This document shows positions 7,631 to 15,309 of a stretch of 17,698 nt of DNA, one piece after another. Within the stretch, counting starts at the first letter, position 1, and every line of letters begins with the position of its first letter. The notes beneath the pieces are model-generated. The model did not search any database. It worked only from the letters and a program-made list of their open reading frames with translations, and was not told where the DNA came from. Made by a program: the position numbers and the translations under genes. The stretch is from Chitinophagaceae bacterium (lineage in GTDB: Bacteria; Bacteroidota; Bacteroidia; Chitinophagales; Chitinophagaceae), in the NCBI GenBank assembly GCA_947452875.1, contig CANGEZ010000012.1, positions 1-17,698 on the forward strand, given 5' to 3'.

Positions 7631-7656
7631 CCACCCACCGTTGAAACGGTGGGCTA
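7631..7656. repeat. REP-like palindrome, inverted copy 2
   Basis: Its reverse complement matches the 26 bases of copy 1 with one difference (T for C near the end). The core CCCACCGTT, GA, AACGGTGGG spans 7634-7653. The two copies face each other across a 26-base spacer, so the pair itself could fold into a larger cruciform. Confidence 0.7.
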
Positions 7657-7693
7657 GCATTAAAAAACGAAACATAAATAATAGCAAAAAATG

Positions 7694-7737
7694 CCATCAA
7701 CCTTTTGAACTTTTTGAACATCCCAAACCTTTGAAAC
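7694..7737. repeat. 44-nt direct repeat of 7526-7569 (nonamer array)
   Basis: Bases 7694-7719 are identical to 7526-7551, and the match continues to 7737/7569 with 3 differences in 44. On the minus strand it reads GTTTCAAAG, GTTTGGGAT, GTTCAAAAA, GTTCAAAAG, GTTGATGG, again with a 9-base period. The two copies bracket the palindrome pair. Confidence 0.75.
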
Positions 7738-7782
7738 CTTTTATTACCCTTATTTAAATTATTTTTACACCTTTCAATTGTA

Positions 7783-9048
7783 ATGACGACACACAAAAAG
7801 CGCATCATAGATAATTTTATTTCTTTGTCGGTCGTACAAGGGTTGTCGTTATTATTTCCATTGATTATCTTTCCTTATTTGGTTCGCATACTTGGCGTGG
7901 AAGGCTTTGGCGTGTTCTCGCTCATTCAGGCGGTTATTATGTATGCTGATTTGCTGGTGTCTTTTGGATTTGGTTTATCCGCCACAAAAGCAATAGCCCG
8001 AAATGTGGGCAAAGACCTTCACACCAATAATGTTATTAGTGCTGTATTTTTTATCAAGATTATTTTATTTATCATTCCAATAGCCTTATTTCTGCTGAGT
8101 TCTCTTTTTGTTCCGATGCTTCGTCATCAATTTGTTTATTTACTTATAGCGAGTTTGTATTTATTAGGGAATATTTTATTCCCAGATTGGTATTTTCAAG
8201 GCATACAAAAAATGCGTTCCATTACAGTGGTTACTTTTATTTCAAAATGCATTTCATTTTTGCTGATTATATTTTTTGTAAAAAAATCAGATGATATTGT
8301 AATGGCGGTTTTTGCGGTTTCTATAGGAAATTTCATTGCCGGACTTATCGGATTTTTTCTATTGTTAAAAAGCTTTTCATGGAAATTTATATTTGCCCCT
8401 AAAAGGTTTGTCATGGCTTTTTTCAAAGAAAGTGCCTATGTATTTTCAAGTATCATATTGGTACCATTGTATTCAACCATCAATTTGTTTATCCTCCAGT
8501 ACTTTACCAATCCGCTGATGGTAGGTTATTACGCTATTTCAGAAAAAATTTATAGCGCTTTAAGCATGTTGACTTCAGTGGCAAACCGTACGTTTTATCC
8601 GCATCTTACTCAATTATTCAAAACATCACAAACAGGGTTTGAAAACAACGTAAAAAAACTCAGCGGTTATTTTGCAGTAGGCTTTTCTCTATTGGCAATA
8701 GCTCAATTTTTCGGAGCTGAATATATTGTTCGATTTCTAAGCGGCAAACACAACATTCAAGATACTGGCTATGCTATAGATATTTTGCGAATCATGAGTA
8801 TTGCCGTTATGTTTTCGCCATTCGGATCTTTTTATTTTCAACTGCTGATCATTCAGGGTAGAAAGAAAACAGCAGTCAGGAACATATTTTCAGTGGTGCT
8901 GATTAACATGATTACCGCAGCCACATTGGCTTATTTCTTTCAGGGCAAGGGTATGGCGGTAAATCTGTGTATTATCGTTTTCTTTATCGCCTTGTTTAAT
9001 TATTATTCATATCAGCATAAATCGAGTCTCCATAAAATTCAGCAGTAA
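7783..9048 (+). CDS. Polysaccharide flippase, Wzx/PST family
   Basis: 421 residues, almost entirely hydrophobic helices (about 12 membrane spans), the usual Wzx length. The N-terminal FPLIIFPYLVRILGVEGFG followed by VFSLIQAVIMYADLLVSFGF is the family signature of RfbX/Wzx flippases. FPDWYFQGIQKM (about 133-144) and ANRTFYPHLTQLF (about 267-279) are further typical motifs. Such proteins move undecaprenyl-diphosphate-linked sugar repeat units across the inner membrane. It is the first gene of the polysaccharide locus, 310 bases after the beta-roll gene, and is followed after 63 bases by the methyltransferase. No Shine-Dalgarno is present. The substrate sugar cannot be read from the sequence. 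Confidence 0.93.
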   Translation: MTTHKKRIIDNFISLSVVQGLSLLFPLIIFPYLVRILGVEGFGVFSLIQAVIMYADLLVSFGFGLSATKAIARNVGKDLHTNNVISAVFFIKIILFIIPIALFLLSSLFVPMLRHQFVYLLIASLYLLGNILFPDWYFQGIQKMRSITVVTFISKCISFLLIIFFVKKSDDIVMAVFAVSIGNFIAGLIGFFLLLKSFSWKFIFAPKRFVMAFFKESAYVFSSIILVPLYSTINLFILQYFTNPLMVGYYAISEKIYSALSMLTSVANRTFYPHLTQLFKTSQTGFENNVKKLSGYFAVGFSLLAIAQFFGAEYIVRFLSGKHNIQDTGYAIDILRIMSIAVMFSPFGSFYFQLLIIQGRKKTAVRNIFSVVLINMITAATLAYFFQGKGMAVNLCIIVFFIALFNYYSYQHKSSLHKIQQ

Positions 9049-9066
9049 CGCTATTCAGAATAAGTT

Positions 9067-9074
9067 TATTTTTG
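9067..9074 (+). promoter_or_regulatory. Candidate -7 box TATTTTTG before the methyltransferase
   Basis: Exact TAnnTTTG match 37 bases before the ATG at 9112, in the 63-base gap after the flippase. A matching -33 box is not obvious, so an internal promoter here is only a possibility. Confidence 0.3.
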
Positions 9075-9111
9075 CAAGCATTCTAAATAGTCAGATTAAA
9101 TTAAGATATCA

Positions 9112-9852
9112 ATGAGTAATGAGTATAAGCCACATATGCTGGAATGGACAGACGAGAAAGTAGAAAAATTCTGGAATTTCAGGAACAATTACAAACCTTA
9201 TGACAATACTTGGTTTACACAACAGGCCGGTCCTGCAGTATTGAAATTGGTGAATTCAATCACTCCCATCAAAGGAAAGATTTTAGATTATGGAACGGGC
9301 AAAGGATATTTGGTAGATTATCTTTTGATCAATTATACTAACGCTGAAATTTATGCCTGCGATTTTACAGAAGATCCGGCAAAAGAAACAGACCTGAAAA
9401 ATAAAGACAAAAAAATGTTCAGAGGCTGTAATCACATTACCTCATTGCCATCTGTATACGAGGATAATTATTTCGATATGGTATTTCTTATTGAAACCAT
9501 CGAGCACTTGACTGATAATTATCTTCACGGAACGCTTAAAGAAATTCACAGAATTTTAAAGCCTGGTGGTACGATTGTGATTACCACACCTAATGATGAG
9601 GATTTAGAAAAGACGCATGTGCATTGTGCAGATTGTGGCGCCACCTTTCATCACATGCAACACATCAGAAGCTGGAATGTAAATAATTTAGGAAAGATGA
9701 TGAAAGAATTTACCTTTCAACCTAAATTTTGTGCAGGAGTTAATATCCAATGGTATGGTAAAAACGGCTACGCGCACTTGTTAGTAGACAGATTGAAAAA
9801 TGCATTTCGAACATCCAAAAATGCAAACCTAGTTTACATAGGAAAAAAATAA
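9112..9852 (+). CDS. Class I SAM-dependent methyltransferase
   Basis: 246 residues with a Rossmann-type SAM domain: motif I ILDYGTGKGYLVDYLL (57-72), an acidic D84 at the end of strand 2, motif FDMVFLIETIEHL (121-133) and the post-motif LKPGGTIVITTPND (149-162). The following segment HVHCADCGATFHHMQHIRSW (169-188) has a Cys-x-x-Cys pair (172, 175) and several His, suggesting a metal site or an acceptor-recognition insert. The methyl acceptor is probably a sugar of the repeat unit or a lipid-linked glycan, inferred only from its place between the flippase and a glycosyltransferase. The start ATG lacks a Shine-Dalgarno like its neighbours. The next gene follows after 19 bases. Confidence 0.88.
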   Translation: MSNEYKPHMLEWTDEKVEKFWNFRNNYKPYDNTWFTQQAGPAVLKLVNSITPIKGKILDYGTGKGYLVDYLLINYTNAEIYACDFTEDPAKETDLKNKDKKMFRGCNHITSLPSVYEDNYFDMVFLIETIEHLTDNYLHGTLKEIHRILKPGGTIVITTPNDEDLEKTHVHCADCGATFHHMQHIRSWNVNNLGKMMKEFTFQPKFCAGVNIQWYGKNGYAHLLVDRLKNAFRTSKNANLVYIGKK

Positions 9853-9871
9853 AAAATCAAACTGATTTTCA

Positions 9872-10972
9872 ATGCAGGAAAATTCAGCCTCAAATAAAGT
9901 AAAATTGTTGATAGCGGTGCCTTCACTCGAATGTGGCGGGCTAGAAAGAAATGTTCTCAATATCTGCAACAACATCAACAATCGAAAATTCGAAACCACG
10001 TTGGTTATTATCAACAACGAAAATCCTTTTTATAAGGTTACCAATCATGCGGTAAAAGTTATCAGCTTAAATAAAAAAAATATTCGAAAGGCTGTTTTTG
10101 ATTTGAAGAAAATCATTGATAAACAACAACCAGATATTGTATTGTCAACAGCTAATCATCTGAATTTGTTGTTTGCCATTTTCAGATTTCTATTTCCTAA
10201 AAAAACAATATTCATTGCGAGAGAATCTAGCATTGTAAGTATCAATACCCATCGTAATAAATTTCCTGCCTTATTTAATCGTTTATTGAAATTATGTTAT
10301 CGCAAATTTGACCACATCGTTTGTCAGTCGAAATACATGCAACAGGATTTGTTGACGCATTATAACATTCCGGAAAGCAAAACATCTATAATCAATAATG
10401 CCGTTGTATTGCCAGAGTATTGGAAAGAATCTCTTAAACCTGAAACAACACGCAGGTACATTACTGTTGCACGATTATCAGAAGAAAAAGGAATCGACAA
10501 TATCTTACGTGCGCTACAAAAAACAACAACACCTTTTCAGTATACGATCATTGGAGACGGTCCAATGATGTCTTCATTAAATCAATTGGCAATTGATTTG
10601 AAAATGCAACAACATGTTTTGTTTGCAGGTGCACAAACCTTACCCTATAATGTAGTTGTACAACCTGATTTGTTTTTAATGGGATCGCATTACGAAGGTT
10701 TTCCAAATGTGTTGCTGGAAGCGAATGCATTGGGCATTCCTGTTGTTTGCTTTGATGCGCCGGGCGGTATCAATGAAGTAGTCAAACCTAATGTCAATGG
10801 ATTTCTAGTTCCACCTAATGATAAAGATGCATTTGCAAATGCAATAGATAAAGCCGCTTCATTTCCATTTGATAGAAAAAAAATTCAAGAATTTACATTA
10901 GAGACATATAGCACAAAGTCTATGATGGAGAAATGGGAAAAATTATTCCTCGGTGTTTTTACAACCAATTAA
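9872..10972 (+). CDS. Glycosyltransferase family 4
   Basis: 366 residues with a GT-B fold. The N-terminal domain contains AVPSLECGGLERNVLNI (5-30), the GG-x-ER motif of family 4 enzymes. The C-terminal domain has ITVARLSEEKGIDNILRAL (197-215), TIIGDGP (225-231) and the nucleotide-sugar motif EGFPNVLLE with Glu275 and Glu283 (E-x7-E), then PGGINEVV and NGFLVP. It is expected to transfer a sugar from a nucleotide donor, with retention, to the lipid-linked repeat unit at the cytoplasmic side. Donor and acceptor are not predictable. It follows the methyltransferase by 19 bases and precedes a second, diverged GT4 by 64 bases. Confidence 0.93.
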   Translation: MQENSASNKVKLLIAVPSLECGGLERNVLNICNNINNRKFETTLVIINNENPFYKVTNHAVKVISLNKKNIRKAVFDLKKIIDKQQPDIVLSTANHLNLLFAIFRFLFPKKTIFIARESSIVSINTHRNKFPALFNRLLKLCYRKFDHIVCQSKYMQQDLLTHYNIPESKTSIINNAVVLPEYWKESLKPETTRRYITVARLSEEKGIDNILRALQKTTTPFQYTIIGDGPMMSSLNQLAIDLKMQQHVLFAGAQTLPYNVVVQPDLFLMGSHYEGFPNVLLEANALGIPVVCFDAPGGINEVVKPNVNGFLVPPNDKDAFANAIDKAASFPFDRKKIQEFTLETYSTKSMMEKWEKLFLGVFTTN

Positions 10973-11036
10973 AATTGATAAAGATTTTTTGCAGATATTT
11001 GCAGACTCAAAACAAAAACTATCTGCTTAAGCAATA

Positions 11037-12200
11037 ATGAAGCCTAAACTACTAATTTTTATTAATTCACTTGAACTTGGAGGAGCGGAAAGGGTAGTGT
11101 CTCATTTATTGCGCCATCTGAATGATGATTTTGATATTCATCTGGCCATGTATAACAAGCAGGTAGAATATGATATTCCAAAGAACATTCCCATTTTTGA
11201 TTTAGGTCAGCCTTTGCATGAAAATCCCATTTCAATATTTTTGAAATTGCCATTATTGTCTTACAAGATTTTCAAATATTGCAAGAAGAACAATATCAAA
11301 ACTTCTGTTACTTTTTTAAATCGTCCTTGCTATATCAATGCATTGATGAGAACGTTGTGGAGGTTTAAAGGAACAATTATCATGTGTGAAAGAACACACC
11401 AGACTACAATATTGGCTTCTAATTCATGGCTTTTCAGAAAGATTACGACAAAGCTGGTTTCATTTTCTTACAAAAGAGCAGATTTGGTTTTGGTAAATTC
11501 TTATGCTTCCAAACAGGATTTGCAGGAGAATTTTCATGTAAAAAAACCAATGCAGGTGATTTACAATCCGTTGGATATTGCTACCATTCAAAAGCAGTCC
11601 ATGGAGCCCTGTAATATTGATTTCGAAAAAAATTGCTTTTATTTTATTTCTGTTGGCGGTTTCAGAAAGGAGAAAAATATCAATTTCATGCTTGATGCTT
11701 TTTTCATCATCAAACATTTGCCTGTTAAATTGATACTTGTAGGATCTGGTGCACAAAGAGAAGAGCTTGAAAAGAAAGTGAGTGATTTGGGCATGAAGAA
11801 TCAAGTGATTTTTACAGGGTTTGATAATAACCCATTTAAGTATGTTAAGCGCAGTAATTGCTATATTCTTACTTCTTATGTAGAAGGTTTCCCCAATGTA
11901 TTATTAGAAGCATTGGCTTGTGAAAAACCGATTATTTCTACTGATTGCAAATCTGGTCCGCGAGAGTTACTGGCGCCTGGAACCGATCTTCATTATTCAG
12001 CCAAGAGCAGTTATGAAATTGCCGAATATGGCATTTTGACTCCTGTAAATGATGTAGCCAATTTAGCCGCTTCGATGAGAAAAATGTATGATGATGAAAA
12101 ACTGAGAAAGCAGTTTGAATCAAAAGCGCTGGAAAGAGCCAAACATTTTGATGTCAGTGAAATCATCCAGTTTTTTCATGTTGCTTTTTCGGGATTGTAA
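11037..12200 (+). CDS. Glycosyltransferase family 4
   Basis: 387 residues of GT-B type. LLIFINSLELGGAERVVSHL (5-24) is the N-terminal GT4 motif. The C-terminal domain holds FISVGGFRKEKNINFMLDAF (203-222), LILVGSGAQREELE (232-245), VIFTGFDNNP and EGFPNVLLE (Glu283, Glu291; E-x7-E), followed by CKSGPRELL and YGILTPVNDVANLA. The CKSGPREL segment resembles the N-acetylgalactosamine/galactose GT4 enzymes of O-antigen and glycan clusters, but specificity is inference. It is the second of two tandem GT4 genes sharing the family motif but differing elsewhere. Its last 38 bases overlap, tail to tail, the gene on the other strand, with no terminator between. Confidence 0.93.
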   Translation: MKPKLLIFINSLELGGAERVVSHLLRHLNDDFDIHLAMYNKQVEYDIPKNIPIFDLGQPLHENPISIFLKLPLLSYKIFKYCKKNNIKTSVTFLNRPCYINALMRTLWRFKGTIIMCERTHQTTILASNSWLFRKITTKLVSFSYKRADLVLVNSYASKQDLQENFHVKKPMQVIYNPLDIATIQKQSMEPCNIDFEKNCFYFISVGGFRKEKNINFMLDAFFIIKHLPVKLILVGSGAQREELEKKVSDLGMKNQVIFTGFDNNPFKYVKRSNCYILTSYVEGFPNVLLEALACEKPIISTDCKSGPRELLAPGTDLHYSAKSSYEIAEYGILTPVNDVANLAASMRKMYDDEKLRKQFESKALERAKHFDVSEIIQFFHVAFSGL

Positions 12201-13500
12201 TCTTTTTCAAATACCATACATACAAGATGCCTGCCAGATAAAATGGAATGATTTGTATGCGATACCTTCCCAAGGTTCCAAAGTTGGCTGTTGACAAGCC
12301 GATGATCGCCGCAAAAATAAAAGTGTAGATCAAAAACAAAAACACATAAGGATCGGTGAATATCGTTTTGATGAATCTAAAAATTCCTGTCTTGACAATA
12401 ATCCAAATAGTGATGAGCAACAAAATGAAATTTTCCAATCCGGCAAATATCATCAACGCATTTTTTGATTCCCAAATATAAGGTCTGAATAATGTAGCAT
12501 TGATACCTGCAGGCATTTTGCTGATAAAGCCGCTGAGCGTGGGTTCTATGGTTCCGATATTGAAAACAGAGCCACCACTGAAATCTTCAGAATTCAAATA
12601 AGATTGCTGTTGTTCTTTGATGTTGTCGAATAATTTTTCAATGGCAAATCTTCCGAGCAGACTATCAACTGCAGCAGCATTGAGTTGGTAAACAACAACC
12701 AATAAAACTATCGCAACAGGGAAAAACAATCTTCTGAAAAAAACAATCTTTATTTTTCGAACCAACAACATCACCAAAAAAACAATAAACGGTACCATGA
12801 AGGCCGCAATGATATAAGCTTTGATAGCTGCTATCATTGCCACAGCCAACATCATCATAAACAGATATCGAAGTCTGAATTTTTTGGTATAAAAAATCTG
12901 AACGATTCCATAAACAATCCAGCCCATAGCCGCAAAGCAGACTGTGTCTTTTAAAATTCCTGAACCATAAAAAGTAACGGTTGGGAAAAACAGTACCGCC
13001 CAAGCCAATCGATTGTCCCATTCAGGCATCAGTTTGCAAAAAGCTTCAAACATTTTAAACATACCCGAATAAGCTAAAGTAGCCAACAACATACTTGTGG
13101 TCAGAAATCTGAAAAAGGATAAATAGCCCAATAAAAAACTCATTCTTTCTATTATCCAACCGGGTTCGTTACTGCTGCCATCCAAGCTATAAACATCTTT
13201 TAAATAATCGGAATCTTTAAGCAACAGACTCCAATTCTCTACACCGGAATGCATCAATTGTTTTACATAAAGTGCATTTTTGAAGTAGTTCATCGAATCT
13301 CCAACGCCCCAATAAAAATAGATGAGTAGGCAATAAGCAACAGTACAAATCATTTTAAAAACAAATCCTTTAACTAGGTATTTTTTATACAGGATATTGT
13401 CTTTATGATTTTTTTTAATGAAAAGAATGAAAACAAACAGGATGAGAAAGTACAAGGGTACTAGCAAAAAATCAGCCCAACTTATAAATCCTTTGTACAT
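12163..13500 (-). CDS. Polytopic membrane protein, possible Wzy-type polysaccharide polymerase
   Basis: 445 residues with about 10-11 hydrophobic spans. The N-terminus (ADFLLVPLYFLILFVFILFI) is a first span without cleavage site. A long loop at about 66-110 contains WGVGDSMNYFKNALYVKQLM, then FFPTVTFYGSGILKDTVCFA, several spans, a second large hydrophilic loop (about 275-350) and a final FGTLGRYRIQIIPFYLAGIL. Large outer loops with conserved Arg and Asp and a place in an O-antigen locus fit a Wzy polymerase, which are too diverse to identify by eye. I do not recognise the family firmly; a membrane glycosyltransferase or ligase is also possible. It is the only minus-strand gene of the locus, converging with the GT4 gene and diverging from rfbB (134-base gap). 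Confidence 0.72.
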   Translation of the reverse strand: MYKGFISWADFLLVPLYFLILFVFILFIKKNHKDNILYKKYLVKGFVFKMICTVAYCLLIYFYWGVGDSMNYFKNALYVKQLMHSGVENWSLLLKDSDYLKDVYSLDGSSNEPGWIIERMSFLLGYLSFFRFLTTSMLLATLAYSGMFKMFEAFCKLMPEWDNRLAWAVLFFPTVTFYGSGILKDTVCFAAMGWIVYGIVQIFYTKKFRLRYLFMMMLAVAMIAAIKAYIIAAFMVPFIVFLVMLLVRKIKIVFFRRLFFPVAIVLLVVVYQLNAAAVDSLLGRFAIEKLFDNIKEQQQSYLNSEDFSGGSVFNIGTIEPTLSGFISKMPAGINATLFRPYIWESKNALMIFAGLENFILLLITIWIIVKTGIFRFIKTIFTDPYVFLFLIYTFIFAAIIGLSTANFGTLGRYRIQIIPFYLAGILYVWYLKKITIPKKQHEKTG

Positions 13501-13634
13501 TTTGCAATAAAATAAGGGCGAAAGATAGTTTAAAATTCAAATAAAACGATTCCTCCACCTCGTCAAATCATCATATAATTTCGCAAGATTCTCCTTCGAT
13601 TTTCCTTTCTTTGCATATTCAATAAAGGGAAAAC

Positions 13635-14693
13635 ATGAGCAGTCAACATAACATTTTAATTACAGGTGGCGCAGGATTTATTGGTTCGCACTTAACGCGC
13701 TTGTTTGTTACAAAATATCCTGGGTATAAAATCGTCAATTTAGACAAGCTTACTTATGCCGGCAATCTTGAAAATCTGAGAGACATTGAAAATGCAGCGA
13801 ATTATCATTTTGTTAAAGGAGACATTACCGATGCTGAATTATTGACTTCGCTTTTCAATCAACATCAGTTTACGGCGGTATTACATTGTGCGGCTGAAAG
13901 TCATGTGGATCGTTCTATTACCGACCCGATGGCCTTTGTAAAAACGAATGTACTGGGAACCGTTACTTTATTACATGCTGCCAAAGAATTTTGGAAAGGC
14001 AAGATGGATGGAAAGATTTTTTACCATATTTCTACAGATGAAGTGTATGGTTCTTTGGGTGATGAGGGATTTTTTACTGAATCTACTTCGTATGATCCGA
14101 GAAGTCCTTATTCGGCTTCAAAAGCTTCTTCAGATCATTTTGTAAGAGCATTTTATCATACCTATCATTTACCGGTTAAAATTTCCAATTGCTCGAATAA
14201 TTACGGACCATTTCATTTTCCTGAAAAATTGATTCCACTTTGTATTCATAATATCATTAACAACAAGCCGCTTCCTATTTATGGTAAAGGCGAAAATGTA
14301 AGAGATTGGTTGTATGTGGAAGATCATGTGCGTGCGATTGATACAATTTTTCATAAAGGAGAACTCGGAGAAACTTACAACATTGGTGGTCATAATGAGT
14401 GGACAAACATAGCATTGGTAAAAGAACTTTGCAAACAGATGGATATTAAATTAGAAAGACCTGCAGGTGCTAGCGAACAGCTGATTACTTATGTAACCGA
14501 CCGAGCAGGACATGATTTAAGATATGCGATAGACGCCACCAAATTAAAGAATGAACTGGGCTGGATGCCTTCTTTACAGTTTGAAGAGGGACTTTCCAAA
14601 ACAATCGACTGGTATCTTTCAAATAGCGAATGGCTGAATAATGTGACCAGCGGCGAATATCAGAAGTATTATGAAGGGATGTATGGGGGGTAG
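13635..14693 (+). CDS. rfbB: dTDP-glucose 4,6-dehydratase
   Basis: 352 residues, the usual length, an extended short-chain dehydrogenase. It converts dTDP-glucose to dTDP-4-keto-6-deoxyglucose in the cytoplasm using bound NAD. The NAD motif is GGAGFIGSHL (11-20). DKLTYAGNLENL (37-48) is the RmlB signature. The catalytic Thr134-Asp135-Glu136 lie in STDEVYGSLG, and Tyr159-x3-Lys163 in SPYSASKASSDHFVRAF. NCSNNYGPFHFPEKLIPL and YGKGENVRDWLYVEDH are highly conserved. The start follows AAAGGGAAAAC, only weakly Shine-Dalgarno-like. The stop TAG sits in GGGGGGTAGGGTTTG, right where the nonamer-repeat element begins. Normally rfbA would follow directly; here the IVP gene lies between. Confidence 0.97.
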   Translation: MSSQHNILITGGAGFIGSHLTRLFVTKYPGYKIVNLDKLTYAGNLENLRDIENAANYHFVKGDITDAELLTSLFNQHQFTAVLHCAAESHVDRSITDPMAFVKTNVLGTVTLLHAAKEFWKGKMDGKIFYHISTDEVYGSLGDEGFFTESTSYDPRSPYSASKASSDHFVRAFYHTYHLPVKISNCSNNYGPFHFPEKLIPLCIHNIINNKPLPIYGKGENVRDWLYVEDHVRAIDTIFHKGELGETYNIGGHNEWTNIALVKELCKQMDIKLERPAGASEQLITYVTDRAGHDLRYAIDATKLKNELGWMPSLQFEEGLSKTIDWYLSNSEWLNNVTSGEYQKYYEGMYGG

Positions 14694-14701
14694 GGTTTGT
14701 T

Positions 14702-14775
14702 GTTTAGTAGGGTTTAGGGGGGTAAAGTAGGTTTATAGGGTAAAGTATGTTTAGATGGAGAATATGGTTTAGTTA
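14702..14775 (+). repeat. 9-nt-period repeat array, left arm
   Basis: Units, with one extra G twice: GTTTAGTAG (14702-14710), GTTTAGGGG (14712-14720), GTAAAGTAG (14722-14730), GTTTATAGG, GTAAAGTAT, GTTTAGATG (14749-14757), GAGAATATG, GTTTAGTTA (14767-14775). The sequence starts immediately after the rfbB stop. The remaining bases to the IVP start (14776-14889) are A/T-rich with no repeat or recognisable promoter. Confidence 0.7.
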
Positions 14776-14889
14776 TTATGTATAGTAGTAAATCACTAAA
14801 TAAAATTATTCCCTGACTAAATAAACTTCAGTAATTTCCTTTTCCTTTTATTCTAATACGCTCTAATTTTATTTTCAAATGAACGACTT

Positions 14890-15279
14890 ATGAAAGTGTA
14901 CTCTTTTGAAAAATTAGAATGTTGGAAAAACGCAAGGCAATTGGCTTTTTGGATTTATAAAGTGACAGCAAATTTTCCGGTTGAAGAACGTTATGGAATA
15001 ACAAGTCAGATGAGACGAGCATCAATTTCTGTTGCATCAAACATATCGGAAGGTTGTGCAAGAGCTACGGCAAAAGATCAAGCGCGTTTTAATACATTTG
15101 CCTATAGCAGTGCGATTGAATTACTAAATCAACTGATTATTTCAAACGATCTTTCTTATATCTCAAATGAAATTTTGGAAGAAGGCAGAATCAAAATAGA
15201 AATGACAACTTATCAAATAGCACAATTAAAAAAATACCAGTTATCACAAGTAACATCTAAAATATCCAAGCCCATCTAA
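14890..15279 (+). CDS. Four-helix-bundle protein, 23S rRNA IVP family
   Basis: 129 residues, normal for the family (related to proteins encoded in 23S rRNA intervening sequences and to the bAvd accessory protein of diversity-generating retroelements). Family signs: FEKLECWKNARQLAFWIYK (6-24), FPVEERYGITSQMRRASISV (29-48) with the R-R-A-x-x-S core, ASNISEGCARAT (49-60) and FAYSSAIELLNQL (70-82). It predicts four amphipathic helices and a conserved basic surface, fitting nucleic-acid binding; function in this setting is unknown. No reverse transcriptase or rRNA is nearby. The last residues SKISKPI and the TAA stop are written in the right-hand repeat array, so the arm overlaps the coding end. 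No Shine-Dalgarno precedes ATG. It interrupts the expected rfbB-rfbA neighbourhood. Confidence 0.93.
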   Translation: MKVYSFEKLECWKNARQLAFWIYKVTANFPVEERYGITSQMRRASISVASNISEGCARATAKDQARFNTFAYSSAIELLNQLIISNDLSYISNEILEEGRIKIEMTTYQIAQLKKYQLSQVTSKISKPI

Positions 15280-15309
15280 ACTTACAAAACCCTCTAAACT
15301 ATTCTAAAC
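15255..15309 (-). repeat. 9-nt-period repeat array, right arm
   Basis: Read on the minus strand: GTTTAGAAT(A), GTTTAGAGG, GTTTTGTAA, GTTTAGATG, GGCTTGGAT, ATTTTAGAT. AAAC ends fall at 15281, 15290, 15299 and 15309, spacings of 9, 9 and 10. The array overlaps the last 25 bases of the IVP gene, including its stop codon, and stops about 20 bases before rfbA. Confidence 0.7.

Larger units (their letters stand above)
7473..7782. other. Intergenic region filled by repeats
   Basis: This 310-base gap has no credible gene. It contains, in order: an inverted pair of 9-nt-period repeats (7479-7569), a palindrome (7579-7604), a 26-base spacer, an inverted copy of the palindrome (7631-7656), an A/T-rich stretch, and a second copy of the minus-strand-oriented nonamer array (7694-7743). 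About 40 A/T-rich bases precede the flippase start. It marks the left border of the polysaccharide locus. Confidence 0.8.

Noticed and set aside
7579..7656. The two palindromes as intrinsic terminators.
   Set aside because: Neither stem is followed by a T-run on the relevant strand.
7526..7737. Possible CRISPR array from the 44-nt direct repeats.
   Set aside because: There are only two copies, the material between them is a palindrome pair and not a unique spacer of normal size, and no cas gene is near.
12665..13021. 118-residue minus-strand frame inside the membrane protein gene.
   Set aside because: It is an alternative frame of the same strand, rich in Cys and Gly from shifted hydrophobic codons; the 445-residue frame is continuous and has membrane spans.
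14890..15279. IVP gene as part of a diversity-generating retroelement.
   Set aside because: No reverse transcriptase, template repeat or variable repeat is visible in the window; family likeness to bAvd alone is not enough.
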